Below, piece by piece: positions 17,465-25,688 of a stretch of 38,264 bases of DNA; within the stretch, counting starts at the first letter, position 1; every line of letters starts with the position of its first letter. Location: contig NZ_FOTL01000022.1 in NCBI RefSeq assembly GCF_900114585.1, positions 1-38,264 on the forward strand. The letters run 5' to 3'. Under the pieces are notes generated by a model, which did no database searches, was not told the origin of the DNA, and was given only the letters and a program-made list of their open reading frames with translations. A program made the translations under genes and the position numbers. This DNA is from Methanobrevibacter olleyae (GTDB lineage Archaea > Methanobacteriota > Methanobacteria > Methanobacteriales > Methanobacteriaceae).

Positions 17465-17953
17465 TTGAAAAAAATAATTTATTGTATTTTAATCATATTC
17501 ATTTTTCTTTTAACATTGTCTTCTGTTAGTGCACATGGTGCTGATATTACTGATGATACAATGATAATAGCAAATGAGTCTAATGGTGTTTTAGCAAAAA
17601 GTGTTGTAGATGATTTAGGTCTTAACATAACAGTTTATAAGTTTAAATCTGATGGAGATGTTGAACATCAATTAGAACATGCTTTATCTAATCCTAATAA
17701 AAGGATTTTAGCTATTGCATATCAAGATACTGTTGAAAATTATTTAAATAATCATTCTGAATTAAAAAACAGAGTTTTAATTTCTAATGATGATAGTAGT
17801 TCTCTTAGTGATTCAGCAAAGAAATTAGTTGAAATTGATATAGACTCAACTGATAGCAGTACTAACTTTATTACTCCATTGATCGTTGGTTTAGTTATTG
17901 GTTTATTAGTTGGAGTAGTTGTTGGCTTTGTGATTTTAAAAAATAAAAAATAA
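17465..17953 (+). CDS. Small protein with a membrane helix at each end (CbiN-like layout), function unknown
   Basis: The 162-residue protein has an N-terminal signal or membrane helix ending SSVSA, then H-G-A-D, about 95 extracytoplasmic residues, and a Gly/Val-rich C-terminal membrane helix ending KNKK. Two helices flanking an outer loop is the plan of CbiN/NikN, the usual partner of CbiM, but the loop is longer and no sequence match is evident. If cleaved after SA, the mature protein would begin with His. The start is the TTG at 17465, seven bases after GGAGGT (17452-17457). An ATG at 17444 lies before the ribosome site, and translating from it would merely encode that site. It follows CbiM by 58 bases. 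Confidence 0.6.
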   Translation: MKKIIYCILIIFIFLLTLSSVSAHGADITDDTMIIANESNGVLAKSVVDDLGLNITVYKFKSDGDVEHQLEHALSNPNKRILAIAYQDTVENYLNNHSELKNRVLISNDDSSSLSDSAKKLVEIDIDSTDSSTNFITPLIVGLVIGLLVGVVVGFVILKNKK

Positions 17954-18001
17954 TTCTTAATTTCATATCATATTATTTTAATAAGTAATTGTGGTGATAT
18001 T

Positions 18002-18682
18002 ATGGCATTTAGTTTATTATGGTCTTTAGGACTTATAATTTCTATAGTGATTTTTGCTATTGCCTTCGGTTTAATTCTTAGTTTGAATAATTTCTCTGAG
18101 AAAGATTTGGCAAAATTTTCTATTATTTCATTTATAAGTACCTTTATACTAATCTATTTTATTAATTTATTTAAGATTCAATTGAATTTAGCTATTGGGC
18201 ATTATAATTATCTATTATTGTTTTTAATAGCATTTTTATTGATTTTAAGTGGATATTTAATTAATAAAGATAAAGATATTAAGAAAAGTTTCAAATCAAT
18301 TTTAATCTTATCTTTTATTTGTTTTATTATAATGGCATTTATGTGTATTATATCTAAACAAGCATTATTTGGTTTAAATTCTTTAGAAATAAGTTTATTA
18401 ACTTCAATTTCATTTCTTTCACTATTGATTATATTGTGTTTTGTTTTTAAAAAGATTAATTTGAATATTTCATATAAAGAATTTGGGAGTTTATACTATA
18501 TTTTAGGAATCTATTCTTTGATAGTTTCATTATTTATACCAAATATAATATCTTTAGATTTAGATAAAATAAGTCCAATTAATATAGTTTCTATTGAATC
18601 TATACTTTTAACCATTATATTATTAGTAATAGTGATAGTTTTAGGTTTGTTTTATTATAAAAAGAATTCTATCTTTAGATAA
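18002..18682 (+). CDS. Six- to seven-helix membrane protein, possibly DUF2162 transporter
   Basis: The 226-residue, almost wholly hydrophobic protein has about six to seven membrane segments and short loops. Its size and position beside ExbB and DUF2149 genes fit the archaeal DUF2162 'predicted transporter' family, which I recall from similar methanogen clusters; no diagnostic motif is visible, so the family call is tentative. The start ATG has GGTGAT-ATT before it. It may be the permease or an accessory subunit of the metal-uptake system. Its 3' end, including the stop codon, is inside a 30-base tandem duplication. Confidence 0.5.
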   Translation: MAFSLLWSLGLIISIVIFAIAFGLILSLNNFSEKDLAKFSIISFISTFILIYFINLFKIQLNLAIGHYNYLLLFLIAFLLILSGYLINKDKDIKKSFKSILILSFICFIIMAFMCIISKQALFGLNSLEISLLTSISFLSLLIILCFVFKKINLNISYKEFGSLYYILGIYSLIVSLFIPNIISLDLDKISPINIVSIESILLTIILLVIVIVLGLFYYKKNSIFR

Positions 18683-18714
18683 TTTTATAAAAAGAATTCT
18701 ATCTTTAGATAATT
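18655..18714 (+). repeat. 30-base tandem duplication over a gene end
   Basis: Bases 18655-18684 and 18685-18714 are identical (TTATAAAAAGAATTCTATCT...). The first copy codes for the last residues and stop of the upstream membrane protein, and the second is noncoding. Confidence 0.9.
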
Positions 18715-18774
18715 TATTATTATTGTGATTAAATGAAATGTTTTTAAATTTATTAAATTTTTGTGGTGATTTAT

Positions 18775-19416
18775 GTGGTAAGTATACCTGGAAGTGAGTT
18801 ATTAACTGCAGCTTTAAATGTAGTTTCTCAAAGTTTACAGATTCCTGTAATAATTTTCTTACTTATATTTGCAGTTTTTGCAGTTTTTGCTTTTGGAGGT
18901 CTTATTTCAGATTATAATAATCGGAAAAAGTTAACTAGGGATTATAAAGAAAACTTAGTCTATTCTTTAGTTAATGCAAGTTCTGTTGATGAACTTAAAA
19001 AAATTGTTAATAAATCTGAGATTTTTGAAAGTCAAAAAGATGTCTTATTGAAAATTATTAATGCTCATTCTTTCTCTTCAGACTCTCGTGATGCATGGGC
19101 TTTAAATTTAATTGAGGAAGAAGAAGTTTCTATGGCAAAGTCCCTTGAAAAAATTGATATCTTAACTCGTATTGGCCCAACTCTTGGTTTAATGGGTACT
19201 TTAATACCTATGGGGCCTGGTCTTGCTGCTTTAGGTAGTGGAGATGTTTCTACTTTAGCAAGTGCAATTATCATTGCTTTTGATACTACAGTTGTAGGTA
19301 TTGGTTCTGGTGCAGTAGCTTATGTTATTTCAAAAGTTAGGCGTAGATGGTACGAAGAGTATTCTTCTAATCTCCAGTTATTAGTCAATGCTGTTTTGGA
19401 GAATTTAAAGAACTAA
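18775..19416 (+). CDS. MotA/TolQ/ExbB-type proton channel protein
   Basis: This is a member of the family that uses proton flow to drive movement in a partner protein (ExbB-ExbD, TolQ-TolR, MotA-MotB). There is a membrane helix near residues 10-40 and a charged cytoplasmic stretch. Two more helices follow, with the family signature GPTLGLMGTLIPMGPGLAAL and then the Thr/Gly-rich AFDTTVVGIGSG. The partner is the next gene, DUF2149, which has an ExbD-like single-helix plan. The start is uncertain: GTG at 18775 has GGTGAT four bases upstream, while GTG at 18763 overlaps that site. An out-of-frame ATG at 18773 also overlaps. In bacteria such pairs energise outer-membrane transport; this archaeon should have no outer membrane. 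Confidence 0.85.
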   Translation: MVSIPGSELLTAALNVVSQSLQIPVIIFLLIFAVFAVFAFGGLISDYNNRKKLTRDYKENLVYSLVNASSVDELKKIVNKSEIFESQKDVLLKIINAHSFSSDSRDAWALNLIEEEEVSMAKSLEKIDILTRIGPTLGLMGTLIPMGPGLAALGSGDVSTLASAIIIAFDTTVVGIGSGAVAYVISKVRRRWYEEYSSNLQLLVNAVLENLKN

Positions 19417-19497
19417 TTAAATTTAAACAGTTTTAAATTAAAAAAAATTTTCTTATTTCTTTAAAATCTCAAATTAAGTTTAACTTAAGGTGATTTC

Positions 19498-19836
19498 ATG
19501 ATTAAACGTAGAGAAGGAAAGTTTCTAAATCAAGGTGAAGAGGATCCAATGGCTGGAACTTCTAATTTAGTTGATGCAATGTTAGTTATTGCAGTTGGAT
19601 TATTAGTTTTTTTGGTTATTTCATGGAATATGCAAAGCATTATTTTTAATGAAAACATGGATGAACAACAAAAACAGAAAGTTAAAGATGCATTAAAAGA
19701 AATTTCTCAAATTGATCAAGGTAAAGAGCTAGAAGATACTCCTGATTTAAGTAAATCTTCAGGTAGTGGATACACAGAGATGGGGAAAGTTTATAAAGAT
19801 TCTTCGACAGGAAAATTAATCATGGTTGAAGGTTAA
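19498..19836 (+). CDS. DUF2149 protein (ExbD-like partner of the channel protein)
   Basis: The 112-residue protein matches the DUF2149 pattern as I know it. It starts with EEDPMAGTSNLVDAMLVIAV and one membrane helix (about residues 24-45), then a charged linker, and ends with a conserved segment (GSGYTEMGKVYKDSSTGKL). DUF2149 genes are regularly found next to ExbB-type genes, and the Asp in the helix (D26 region) would be the proton-carrying residue by analogy with ExbD. The start ATG follows GGTGAT-TTC. It is the last gene of the + strand cluster and is followed by a strong hairpin. Confidence 0.85.
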   Translation: MIKRREGKFLNQGEEDPMAGTSNLVDAMLVIAVGLLVFLVISWNMQSIIFNENMDEQQKQKVKDALKEISQIDQGKELEDTPDLSKSSGSGYTEMGKVYKDSSTGKLIMVEG

Positions 19837-19843
19837 TTCAAGC

Positions 19844-19864
19844 TTTTTAGCCTTCGGCTAAAAA
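19844..19864 (+). terminator. Hairpin closing the metal-uptake cluster
   Basis: TTTTTAGCC and GGCTAAAAA pair perfectly around a TTC loop, 8 bases after the DUF2149 stop. It is one of the most GC-rich stretches in the intergenic DNA and marks the end of the transcription unit. Confidence 0.75.
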
Positions 19865-19967
19865 CCTTGACCAAAATTCTTTTAAATTTTAGGTGAGTTG
19901 CTCTTTTTCTATTTTTAATTTTTTTAACTTTATTGCTATTTAGCTATTTGCTATTTTGCTCTGATTT

Positions 19968-20282
19968 TTATTCGGCATCTTCATCCATAGTTTCAAGTAA
20001 AAAACTTACAGGACGAAAACCATCATTACAAGATATCATAGCTGATTTTTTATTTTTCATCCATCCATCATAAAAATCTTCAGCACCATTTGCTAAAGCC
20101 ATAACAAATGGAGATAGATTTTCCCAGGCACTACTACATAAATTTTTAGGTTTTTCCCATCCGTTAGCTATAAAAACATCTCCAAGCTCTACATCACACT
20201 CATGTTCCAATGGATTTTCATACTTTTCAATCAAATCATCATGTCTAACTTTTTTCATAACTGTAATTTTTACTTTCTTCAT
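19968..20282 (-). CDS. TIGR04076 family protein
   Basis: The 104-residue protein has conserved cysteines near residues 29, 48 and 70 and the C-terminal SCNDGFRPVSF motif typical of TIGR04076. The family is short, of unknown function, and found in archaea and anaerobic bacteria. No signal peptide or membrane helix is present. It lies opposite the metal-uptake cluster and divergent from mtd, with no evident operon partner. A link to redox chemistry through the cysteines is possible but unsupported. Confidence 0.7.
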   Translation of the reverse strand: MKKVKITVMKKVRHDDLIEKYENPLEHECDVELGDVFIANGWEKPKNLCSSAWENLSPFVMALANGAEDFYDGWMKNKKSAMISCNDGFRPVSFLLETMDEDAE

Positions 20283-20750
20283 CTTCCCACCTATATCTAT
20301 CTTCTGAATTTTTTCTTAAATTAAATTTTAATATCTCTTTATTTTTCATTATTAATAAGTTTTTTATTAAAAAAATTTCTAAATACTGAAATAAATTTAA
20401 ACACTAAAATAAATTTAAAATAAAATATATAAAGCTATTGTATTGGCTTTATAATCCAATTCTAGAATAAAATCTTTTGAAATAAATTGATAATTATTTA
20501 AAAAATTAGTTTTTCTTTAAATAGATTTTTAGTAAAACAAATGGTGAATTTATTATCTAAATAATTGTTTTTCTTAAAAATACTGTTTATTTGGAGCTTA
20601 TTTTTTATTATTTTTGTTCACTATTTTATCATTCTATTATATCTTTTTTTATTAATTGATAAAAAATTTTTTCTATTATATAAATGTTTTTATTTGCTTT
20701 TAACCTCAAACTATATAATAAGTAAATACTATAAATATATATGTGATATT

Positions 20751-21581
20751 ATGGTAGTTAAAATTGGTATAATAAAAAGTGGTAATATTGGTACCTCACC
20801 AGTATTAGATTTATTATTAGATGAAAGAGCAGACAGACCAAACATCGATGTAAGAGTATTTGGATCTGGAGCAAAAATGAACCCTGAACAAGTTGAAGAT
20901 GTTGTACCTAAAGTAGATCAATTCGACCCAGATTTCTGTATTTTCATTAGCCCAAACCCAGGAGCACCTGGTCCAGATAAAGCAAGAGAATTATTATCTG
21001 AAAAAGATTGCCCTGCTATTATAATTGGTGATGCACCTGGTAAAGGTAAAAAGGATGAAATGGATGAACAAGGTTTAGGTTACATCATTGTAATGTCCGA
21101 CCCAATGATTGGTGCAAAAAGAGAATGGTTAGACCCTACTGAAATGGCTATCTTTAATGCGGACATCTTAAAAGTATTAGCAGAAACTGGCGCTTTAAGA
21201 TTAATACAAAAAACCATTGATGGTATAATTGAAGCTGCTGACGAAGGTAAAGAAATTGAATTACCTAAACTCATAATTACTGCTGAAAAAGCTGTAGATG
21301 CTGCTGAATTCCAAAATCCATATGCAAAAGCAAAAGCTATTGCTGCTTACGAAATGGCTGGTGCTGTAGCTAACTTAGACATGAAAGGTTGTTTCATGAC
21401 CAAAGGTTACGAAAACTTCATCCCATTAGTTGCTGCTGCTCACGAAATGGCTGCATATGCTGCTAAATTAGCACAAGAAGCAAGAGAAATTGAAAAATCT
21501 AATGACACTGTTTTAAGAACCCCTCACATGAAAGAAGGTAACATTGGTTGCAAATTTGATTTAATCAGCAAACCAGAATAA
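20751..21581 (+). CDS. mtd: F420-dependent methylenetetrahydromethanopterin dehydrogenase
   Basis: This central methanogenesis enzyme (EC 1.5.98.1) transfers hydride between F420 and methylene/methenyl-H4MPT in the CO2 reduction pathway. The product is 276 residues, the normal size, starting MVVKIGIIKSGNIGTSPVLD. Recognisable segments include CIFISPNPGAPGPDKAREL, GDAPGKGKKDEMDEQG and the C-terminal HMKEGNIGCKFDL. The ATG at 20751 has GTGAT three bases upstream; the open frame extends 62 codons further, but that part is hydrophobic AT-rich noise. TATA-like sequence at 20709-20719 fits a very short leader. Frequent codons ending in C mark a highly expressed gene compared with its neighbours. 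Confidence 0.97.
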   Translation: MVVKIGIIKSGNIGTSPVLDLLLDERADRPNIDVRVFGSGAKMNPEQVEDVVPKVDQFDPDFCIFISPNPGAPGPDKARELLSEKDCPAIIIGDAPGKGKKDEMDEQGLGYIIVMSDPMIGAKREWLDPTEMAIFNADILKVLAETGALRLIQKTIDGIIEAADEGKEIELPKLIITAEKAVDAAEFQNPYAKAKAIAAYEMAGAVANLDMKGCFMTKGYENFIPLVAAAHEMAAYAAKLAQEAREIEKSNDTVLRTPHMKEGNIGCKFDLISKPE

Positions 21582-21594
21582 GTGTATTAGAATT

Positions 21595-21613
21595 AAGTAG
21601 CTTTCAGCTACTT
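21595..21613 (+). terminator. Hairpin terminator of mtd
   Basis: AAGTAGCT and AGCTACTT pair perfectly around a TTC loop, followed by ATTTTTCTTTTTTC. It starts 13 bases after the mtd stop codon and has the same loop as the hairpin at 19844. Confidence 0.75.
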
Positions 21614-21890
21614 ATTTTTCTTTTTTCTTTTTTAAAACTAATTCAAATCAATTCAAATAAATCAAATCTCAAATCAAAATTAAAACTTACTTTTTTCTAT
21701 TTTTTATTTAATCTAATTTTTAAAACTTTTTATCTGAAAGTTTAATTCGTTAAAATACAAACAATTATACTTTTGCTAAAATGTATTATAAATAAAATTT
21801 TTAAAATGTTTAATAGCTAAAAATAGTGGGATTTAAAAATTTAAAAAATAAAAATTAAAAAAAGGGCTTTGATTAAATTTTTTTAAAAGC

Positions 21891-22469
21891 TTATAAAACA
21901 CCTTTAGTACTAGGTATCTCGTCATGTTCTATTTTACAAGCATCATATATGGATTTAGCAAATGCTTTAAAAACAGCCTCTGCTTTATGGTGATCATTGT
22001 AACCTTCACAAGTTCCATAGATATTAATCTTAGCACTTGATGCAAATGATTCAAAAAAGTGAACAACAATATCAGAACTTAAATCGCCGATTTTATCATT
22101 TCTAAAATCTAAGCTCATATTACAGTAGCTACGACCACTAATATCTATAGCTAGAACTGCAACTGAATCATCCATAGGGACAATCGCATGACCCATTCTC
22201 ATGATTCCTTTCTTATCACCAATAGCCTCTAAGAAAGCTTCGCCTAATAATATACCTACATCTTCTACAGTGTGGTGATCGTCTATTTCAATATCACCAA
22301 TTGCTTTAATGTTTAAATCAATAAAACTGTGGCGAGAAAAAGATTCTAGCATATGGTTAAAGAAATTAACTCCAGTGTCAATTTCATATTTTCCAGTTCC
22401 ATCGATATCTAATTCTATTTCAATATCTGTTTCAGATGTTTTTCTTGAAACTTTTGCTATTCTAGTCAT
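21891..22469 (-). CDS. hisB: Imidazoleglycerol-phosphate dehydratase
   Basis: Histidine biosynthesis step 6, dehydrating imidazole glycerol phosphate to imidazole acetol phosphate. Family signatures are [28 protein letters not shown] and, near the C-terminus, [17 protein letters not shown]; these His/Glu residues bind the two Mn ions. It is monofunctional, without the phosphatase domain of the enteric enzyme. The ATG at 22469 has AGTGAT-TCA just before it, matching the spacing used in this genome, so a GTG 12 bases further upstream is not needed (192 residues). The ferredoxin gene lies about 80 bases upstream on the same strand. Confidence 0.92.
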   Translation of the reverse strand: MTRIAKVSRKTSETDIEIELDIDGTGKYEIDTGVNFFNHMLESFSRHSFIDLNIKAIGDIEIDDHHTVEDVGILLGEAFLEAIGDKKGIMRMGHAIVPMDDSVAVLAIDISGRSYCNMSLDFRNDKIGDLSSDIVVHFFESFASSAKINIYGTCEGYNDHHKAEAVFKAFAKSIYDACKIEHDEIPSTKGVL

Positions 22470-22551
22470 TGAATCACTCACTTTATTAAGCTTAATTAGA
22501 AAATATTATAAAATTTTAAAACATGATTTAATTAAAACAACGATTAATTAT

Positions 22552-22752
22552 TTATTCATCTGGCGCATTTCTTATAATTTTAATCGCATCAGGGCCGCAT
22601 TTCATTGCACATAATGTACAAACATGACAATAATCTAAGTTTGATACATGTGCAACATCATCAATTGTCCAAATATAACCACCTTTAGGACAAATTTCTT
22701 TACAATTTCCACATGCAGTACATCTGTCCTCGTCAACTTCTATTTTTAAGAT
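22552..22752 (-). CDS. Short 2[4Fe-4S] ferredoxin-like protein with apparent ATC start
   Basis: This 66-residue protein has two cluster motifs: C11-x2-C14-x2-C17-x3-C21-P and C42-x2-C45-x2-C48-x3-C52-GP. It should carry two 4Fe-4S clusters and move electrons. The frame has no ATG, GTG or TTG before the first cysteine and is closed upstream by a TAA. The ribosome site AGGTGAT is followed by three bases and then ATC-TTA-AAA-ATA-GAA, exactly the spacing used by other genes here, so ATC at 22752-22750 is the likely start (I-L-K-I-E-V-D). A sequencing error is the alternative. It lies between modE and hisB on the same strand. Confidence 0.75.
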   Translation of the reverse strand: MLKIEVDEDRCTACGNCKEICPKGGYIWTIDDVAHVSNLDYCHVCTLCAMKCGPDAIKIIRNAPDE

Positions 22753-22852
22753 AGTATCACCTATTGAATAAATCTCTAAATAATCTTATTTTATTTTTTT
22801 TAGTATAAAAATATAAACTAAATTCTTAATTTGGATTGATCTTTTAAAAAAT

Positions 22853-22908
22853 CTTAATCTCTATTTAAATAGATTAAATTCTTAATCTCTATTTAAATAG
22901 ATTAAATT
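22853..22908. repeat. 28-base direct repeat containing a palindrome
   Basis: Two adjacent 28-base copies (22853-22880, 22881-22908), each with the perfect palindrome TCTATTTAAATAGA. They lie between the stop of modE and the ferredoxin gene. The TTTAAATA core could be a TATA box, so the pair may be a doubled promoter or operator. Confidence 0.75.
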
Positions 22909-22915
22909 ATTATTA

Positions 22916-23608
22916 TTATAATTTTAAAGTAGCTATTGATAATGCTTTAAAGCCAATGTAAACTTCTTTTCCTAAACCTAAATCTAAGTCTTTACCTGCA
23001 GATAAGGTAATGTCTGAGAAAATGTCAACTCCACCAATATCTATTTTTACACGAATCATCTCATCTTGAAGCCTCATTTCAGTAACTTTACCTTTAAAGA
23101 TATTTCTAATACTTGAAGTTTGAGGTTCTAGCATTATAAAGATATTATCATAACTAATCAGAGCTAATATTTTATCTCCAACTTCATATTTTTTATTTAA
23201 AGGAATAGTCATAGTTAATTTATTCATTTGAATTTTCATAACTCCTTTTTCTCTGTCTACTTCAAGAATCTCTGCTTCAAGTTCATTAGTTTCTCTATGA
23301 AGTTCCATAATAGCATTGATTTTTTTACATTCTTTTAAGATTTGTAAACCTTCTTCGGTAAGAGTGGTACTACCTCCACCACCACTACCTCCTTTTTTAG
23401 TGCTTACAATAGCTATATCTAATGTAGATTCTATTTTATTAATATAGTTTAATGCAGTTCTATAAGAAATTTTAGAACGTTTAGCAGCTTCTGTAATAGA
23501 TCCACTTTCATTTATATAGATTAATAGATTGAATTTCTTTTCGTCTAATAAAAAAGAATTACCATCAATATTAATTTTATATTCTACACCTGCTTTTACT
23601 TCAGTCAT
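22916..23608 (-). CDS. ModE-type molybdate/tungstate-responsive regulator
   Basis: The 230-residue regulator has an N-terminal winged helix-turn-helix of the ModE/LysR type (ITEAAKRSKISYRTALNYINKIE, about residues 37-59) and the Gly-rich wing KKGGSGGGGSTTLTEEG. Two stretches resembling TOBE/MOP oxyanion-binding modules follow, at about 95-155 and 165-230 (SIRNIFKGKVTEM). ModE relatives in Methanobacteriales sense tungstate or molybdate and control formylmethanofuran dehydrogenase and Mo/W transport genes. No such targets are in this window. It is followed by the ferredoxin gene, which it might regulate through the repeated palindrome; that is a guess. Confidence 0.85.
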   Translation of the reverse strand: MTEVKAGVEYKINIDGNSFLLDEKKFNLLIYINESGSITEAAKRSKISYRTALNYINKIESTLDIAIVSTKKGGSGGGGSTTLTEEGLQILKECKKINAIMELHRETNELEAEILEVDREKGVMKIQMNKLTMTIPLNKKYEVGDKILALISYDNIFIMLEPQTSSIRNIFKGKVTEMRLQDEMIRVKIDIGGVDIFSDITLSAGKDLDLGLGKEVYIGFKALSIATLKL

Positions 23609-23947
23609 TATTATCGTCCCTTTTTTACCTTATTCTTATCACTTTTTAAAAAATAATTACCTATACTGATTTATAATTTATACTTTTTATTAATTAAACT
23701 TATTTATTTTTATTTCGTATTTTTTATTTTTAATTTTATAATTTAATAATGGCTTAAAAGGGATATAAATCTATAAAAAATTCTTATATTCATTTTTCCC
23801 ACGTTATGAATATTTTTTATAATCAATATTTTCTTAAAAAAGTTTAGTTTATTTTCATCGATATGAATTTTAAAAAAGTAAAAGCTTTTAAATCTATTAT
23901 TCAATGGATTTGAATTAAAAATAGTAAATGTTATAATTAATTAATGA

Positions 23948-25513
23948 TTAAGAACTATATCTATCAATAATATCTAATAATTTATTAACATATTTTCTTA
24001 TAGGGCCTAATTTAGTAGTAAATCTTCTAAATCCTACTACATCATCATGAGATAAAGTTCTAAGTGCTACAATTGCAATCATATAAACTATTGGACAAAT
24101 GATTAAACCTATAATTAATCCAATACTATTATTTGGAAGGAAAAATGAAGGTATTGTCATAATTAAGGAAGCTATTGTAACTTTAGTTAAAAATGCATAT
24201 GGGGCATGGGTTTTTGTTAATCTAAATTGAAGTAAAAACATTGGAATCATCATTAGAAATGAAGCTATTGTAGTTGCTAATGCTCCACCTTCAATTCCAT
24301 ATTTTGGAATTAAATACCAACCGAGACCTAGTGTAATAATACAACCGAATATTAAAAGATACATTGGGATTCTTGGATTTCCAATACCTTGTACAATACT
24401 TCCAGATATTGTATAAATAGAGTAAAATGTCATACCAATTACAAGAATTGCAAGTGACATTGCACCATTCATATATGCTGCATTAGTAAAGTATACAAGA
24501 CCCATAATCTCTTTTGCAAATATAGCTATTCCTACACACATTGGAATAACAAAGAACATTCCATATTTGTAAGATGCATTTACGTATTTTTCAAGTAAAA
24601 GTTGGTCTTTTAATGCATAAGCTTCAGATGAAGCTGGTAGTATAGTGGTTGCAAGTGAACTTGATACAATTAATGGAAGTCTTGATATGGGATCTGCTGC
24701 TATAAAGTAACCTATAGCAGATGCAGCTAAAAATCCTCCCATGATTAAAGTACAAATGCTGTAAATACCCATTTCAGCAAGTGCAGTTATTGTAATAGGA
24801 ATTGAGAAGAAAATCAATCTTTTTGCAAGGTTTAACTCTTGATCTAGTGTGAATTTAAAATCAGGATTTGCAGGAGGGATATATTTTCCCATATACCTTT
24901 TAAAGATATATACTGCAGATGCTGCAGATGCTGCAAAACCAAGAGCAGAACCTAAAACTGCACCAAAGGTAGATAAACCAAGAATAACAAGTGCAGTTGC
25001 AAAGAGAATCATAAAGATTTGTTCAATAGCACGTGTATAAAGGATATATTCCATTTTATATACTCCTTGAAAAGCTCCTCTAAATGCTCCAACAATTACA
25101 CTAAATGGGGTTATTAAACCAACAGCTTGAAGTGGAAGTAATGCTTCAGGTTTATGATAATAATTTGTAATTATTGGTGCAGCTACAAAAACCATAACTA
25201 GCCCAAAGAAAAATCCTAAAAAGACCATTATCTTAAGAGCTGTAAAAACAGTTTGACGAGCTAAATCCTCTTCATCAAGTACATTATATTCAGATACATA
25301 TTTAGCTATTGCTGGAGGAAGTCCTGCTGCAGATAAAACTTGGAATATTCCTTGGAAAGGGGTTGTTAGGCCAAATATACCATATGCTGCTGGTCCTAAA
25401 AGTGATGCCATAAGGAAACGGTATACATATCCTCCTACACGGAAGATAATATTTCCAATAAATATTATTGCACTTCCTTTAGCTACTTTAGAACTTCCAC
25501 TTGCTTCGCCCAT
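23948..25513 (-). CDS. MOP-superfamily flippase for lipid-linked oligosaccharides
   Basis: The 521-residue membrane protein has about 14 helices and the paired six-plus-helix plan of polysaccharide transporters and MurJ-like flippases. Family features include the N-terminal VAKGSAIIFIGNIIFRVGGY and the polysaccharide-synthesis C-terminal domain from about residue 360 on. It would flip undecaprenyl- or dolichyl-linked glycan units across the membrane, possibly pseudomurein precursors or S-layer glycans. The start ATG at 25513 has GGTGTG-AAC before it; a GTG two codons upstream is possible. It is separated from the Wzy-like and glycosyltransferase genes at 6-8 kb, so a shared pathway is only plausible. 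Confidence 0.85.
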   Translation of the reverse strand: MGEASGSSKVAKGSAIIFIGNIIFRVGGYVYRFLMASLLGPAAYGIFGLTTPFQGIFQVLSAAGLPPAIAKYVSEYNVLDEEDLARQTVFTALKIMVFLGFFFGLVMVFVAAPIITNYYHKPEALLPLQAVGLITPFSVIVGAFRGAFQGVYKMEYILYTRAIEQIFMILFATALVILGLSTFGAVLGSALGFAASAASAVYIFKRYMGKYIPPANPDFKFTLDQELNLAKRLIFFSIPITITALAEMGIYSICTLIMGGFLAASAIGYFIAADPISRLPLIVSSSLATTILPASSEAYALKDQLLLEKYVNASYKYGMFFVIPMCVGIAIFAKEIMGLVYFTNAAYMNGAMSLAILVIGMTFYSIYTISGSIVQGIGNPRIPMYLLIFGCIITLGLGWYLIPKYGIEGGALATTIASFLMMIPMFLLQFRLTKTHAPYAFLTKVTIASLIMTIPSFFLPNNSIGLIIGLIICPIVYMIAIVALRTLSHDDVVGFRRFTTKLGPIRKYVNKLLDIIDRYSS

Positions 25514-25688
25514 GTTCACACCAATAAATTTAAAAAATATTTAAATTAAATATATCTTTTCACTGAATTATTAAAAAAAGTTTTAAAATTTAATATATTA
25601 TCCTATATAATATAGATTTATATTATTATATAAGTTTTTAGTTATATATGTTCTGCTAACCACGAACTTGTTTTTAAACAAATCTATT

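Noticed and set aside
20565-20750. 62-codon upstream extension of mtd
   Set aside because: It has no ribosome site, reads as AT-rich hydrophobic noise, and the ATG at 20751 gives the standard 276-residue enzyme.
22309-22614. 101-residue + strand frame
   Set aside because: It lies opposite hisB and the cysteine-rich ferredoxin gene; the minus-strand genes explain the openness.
23800-23830. Possible ModE half-site (CGTTATGAATATT) upstream of the regulator gene
   Set aside because: Only one half resembles the enteric site and there is no inverted partner at the right distance.
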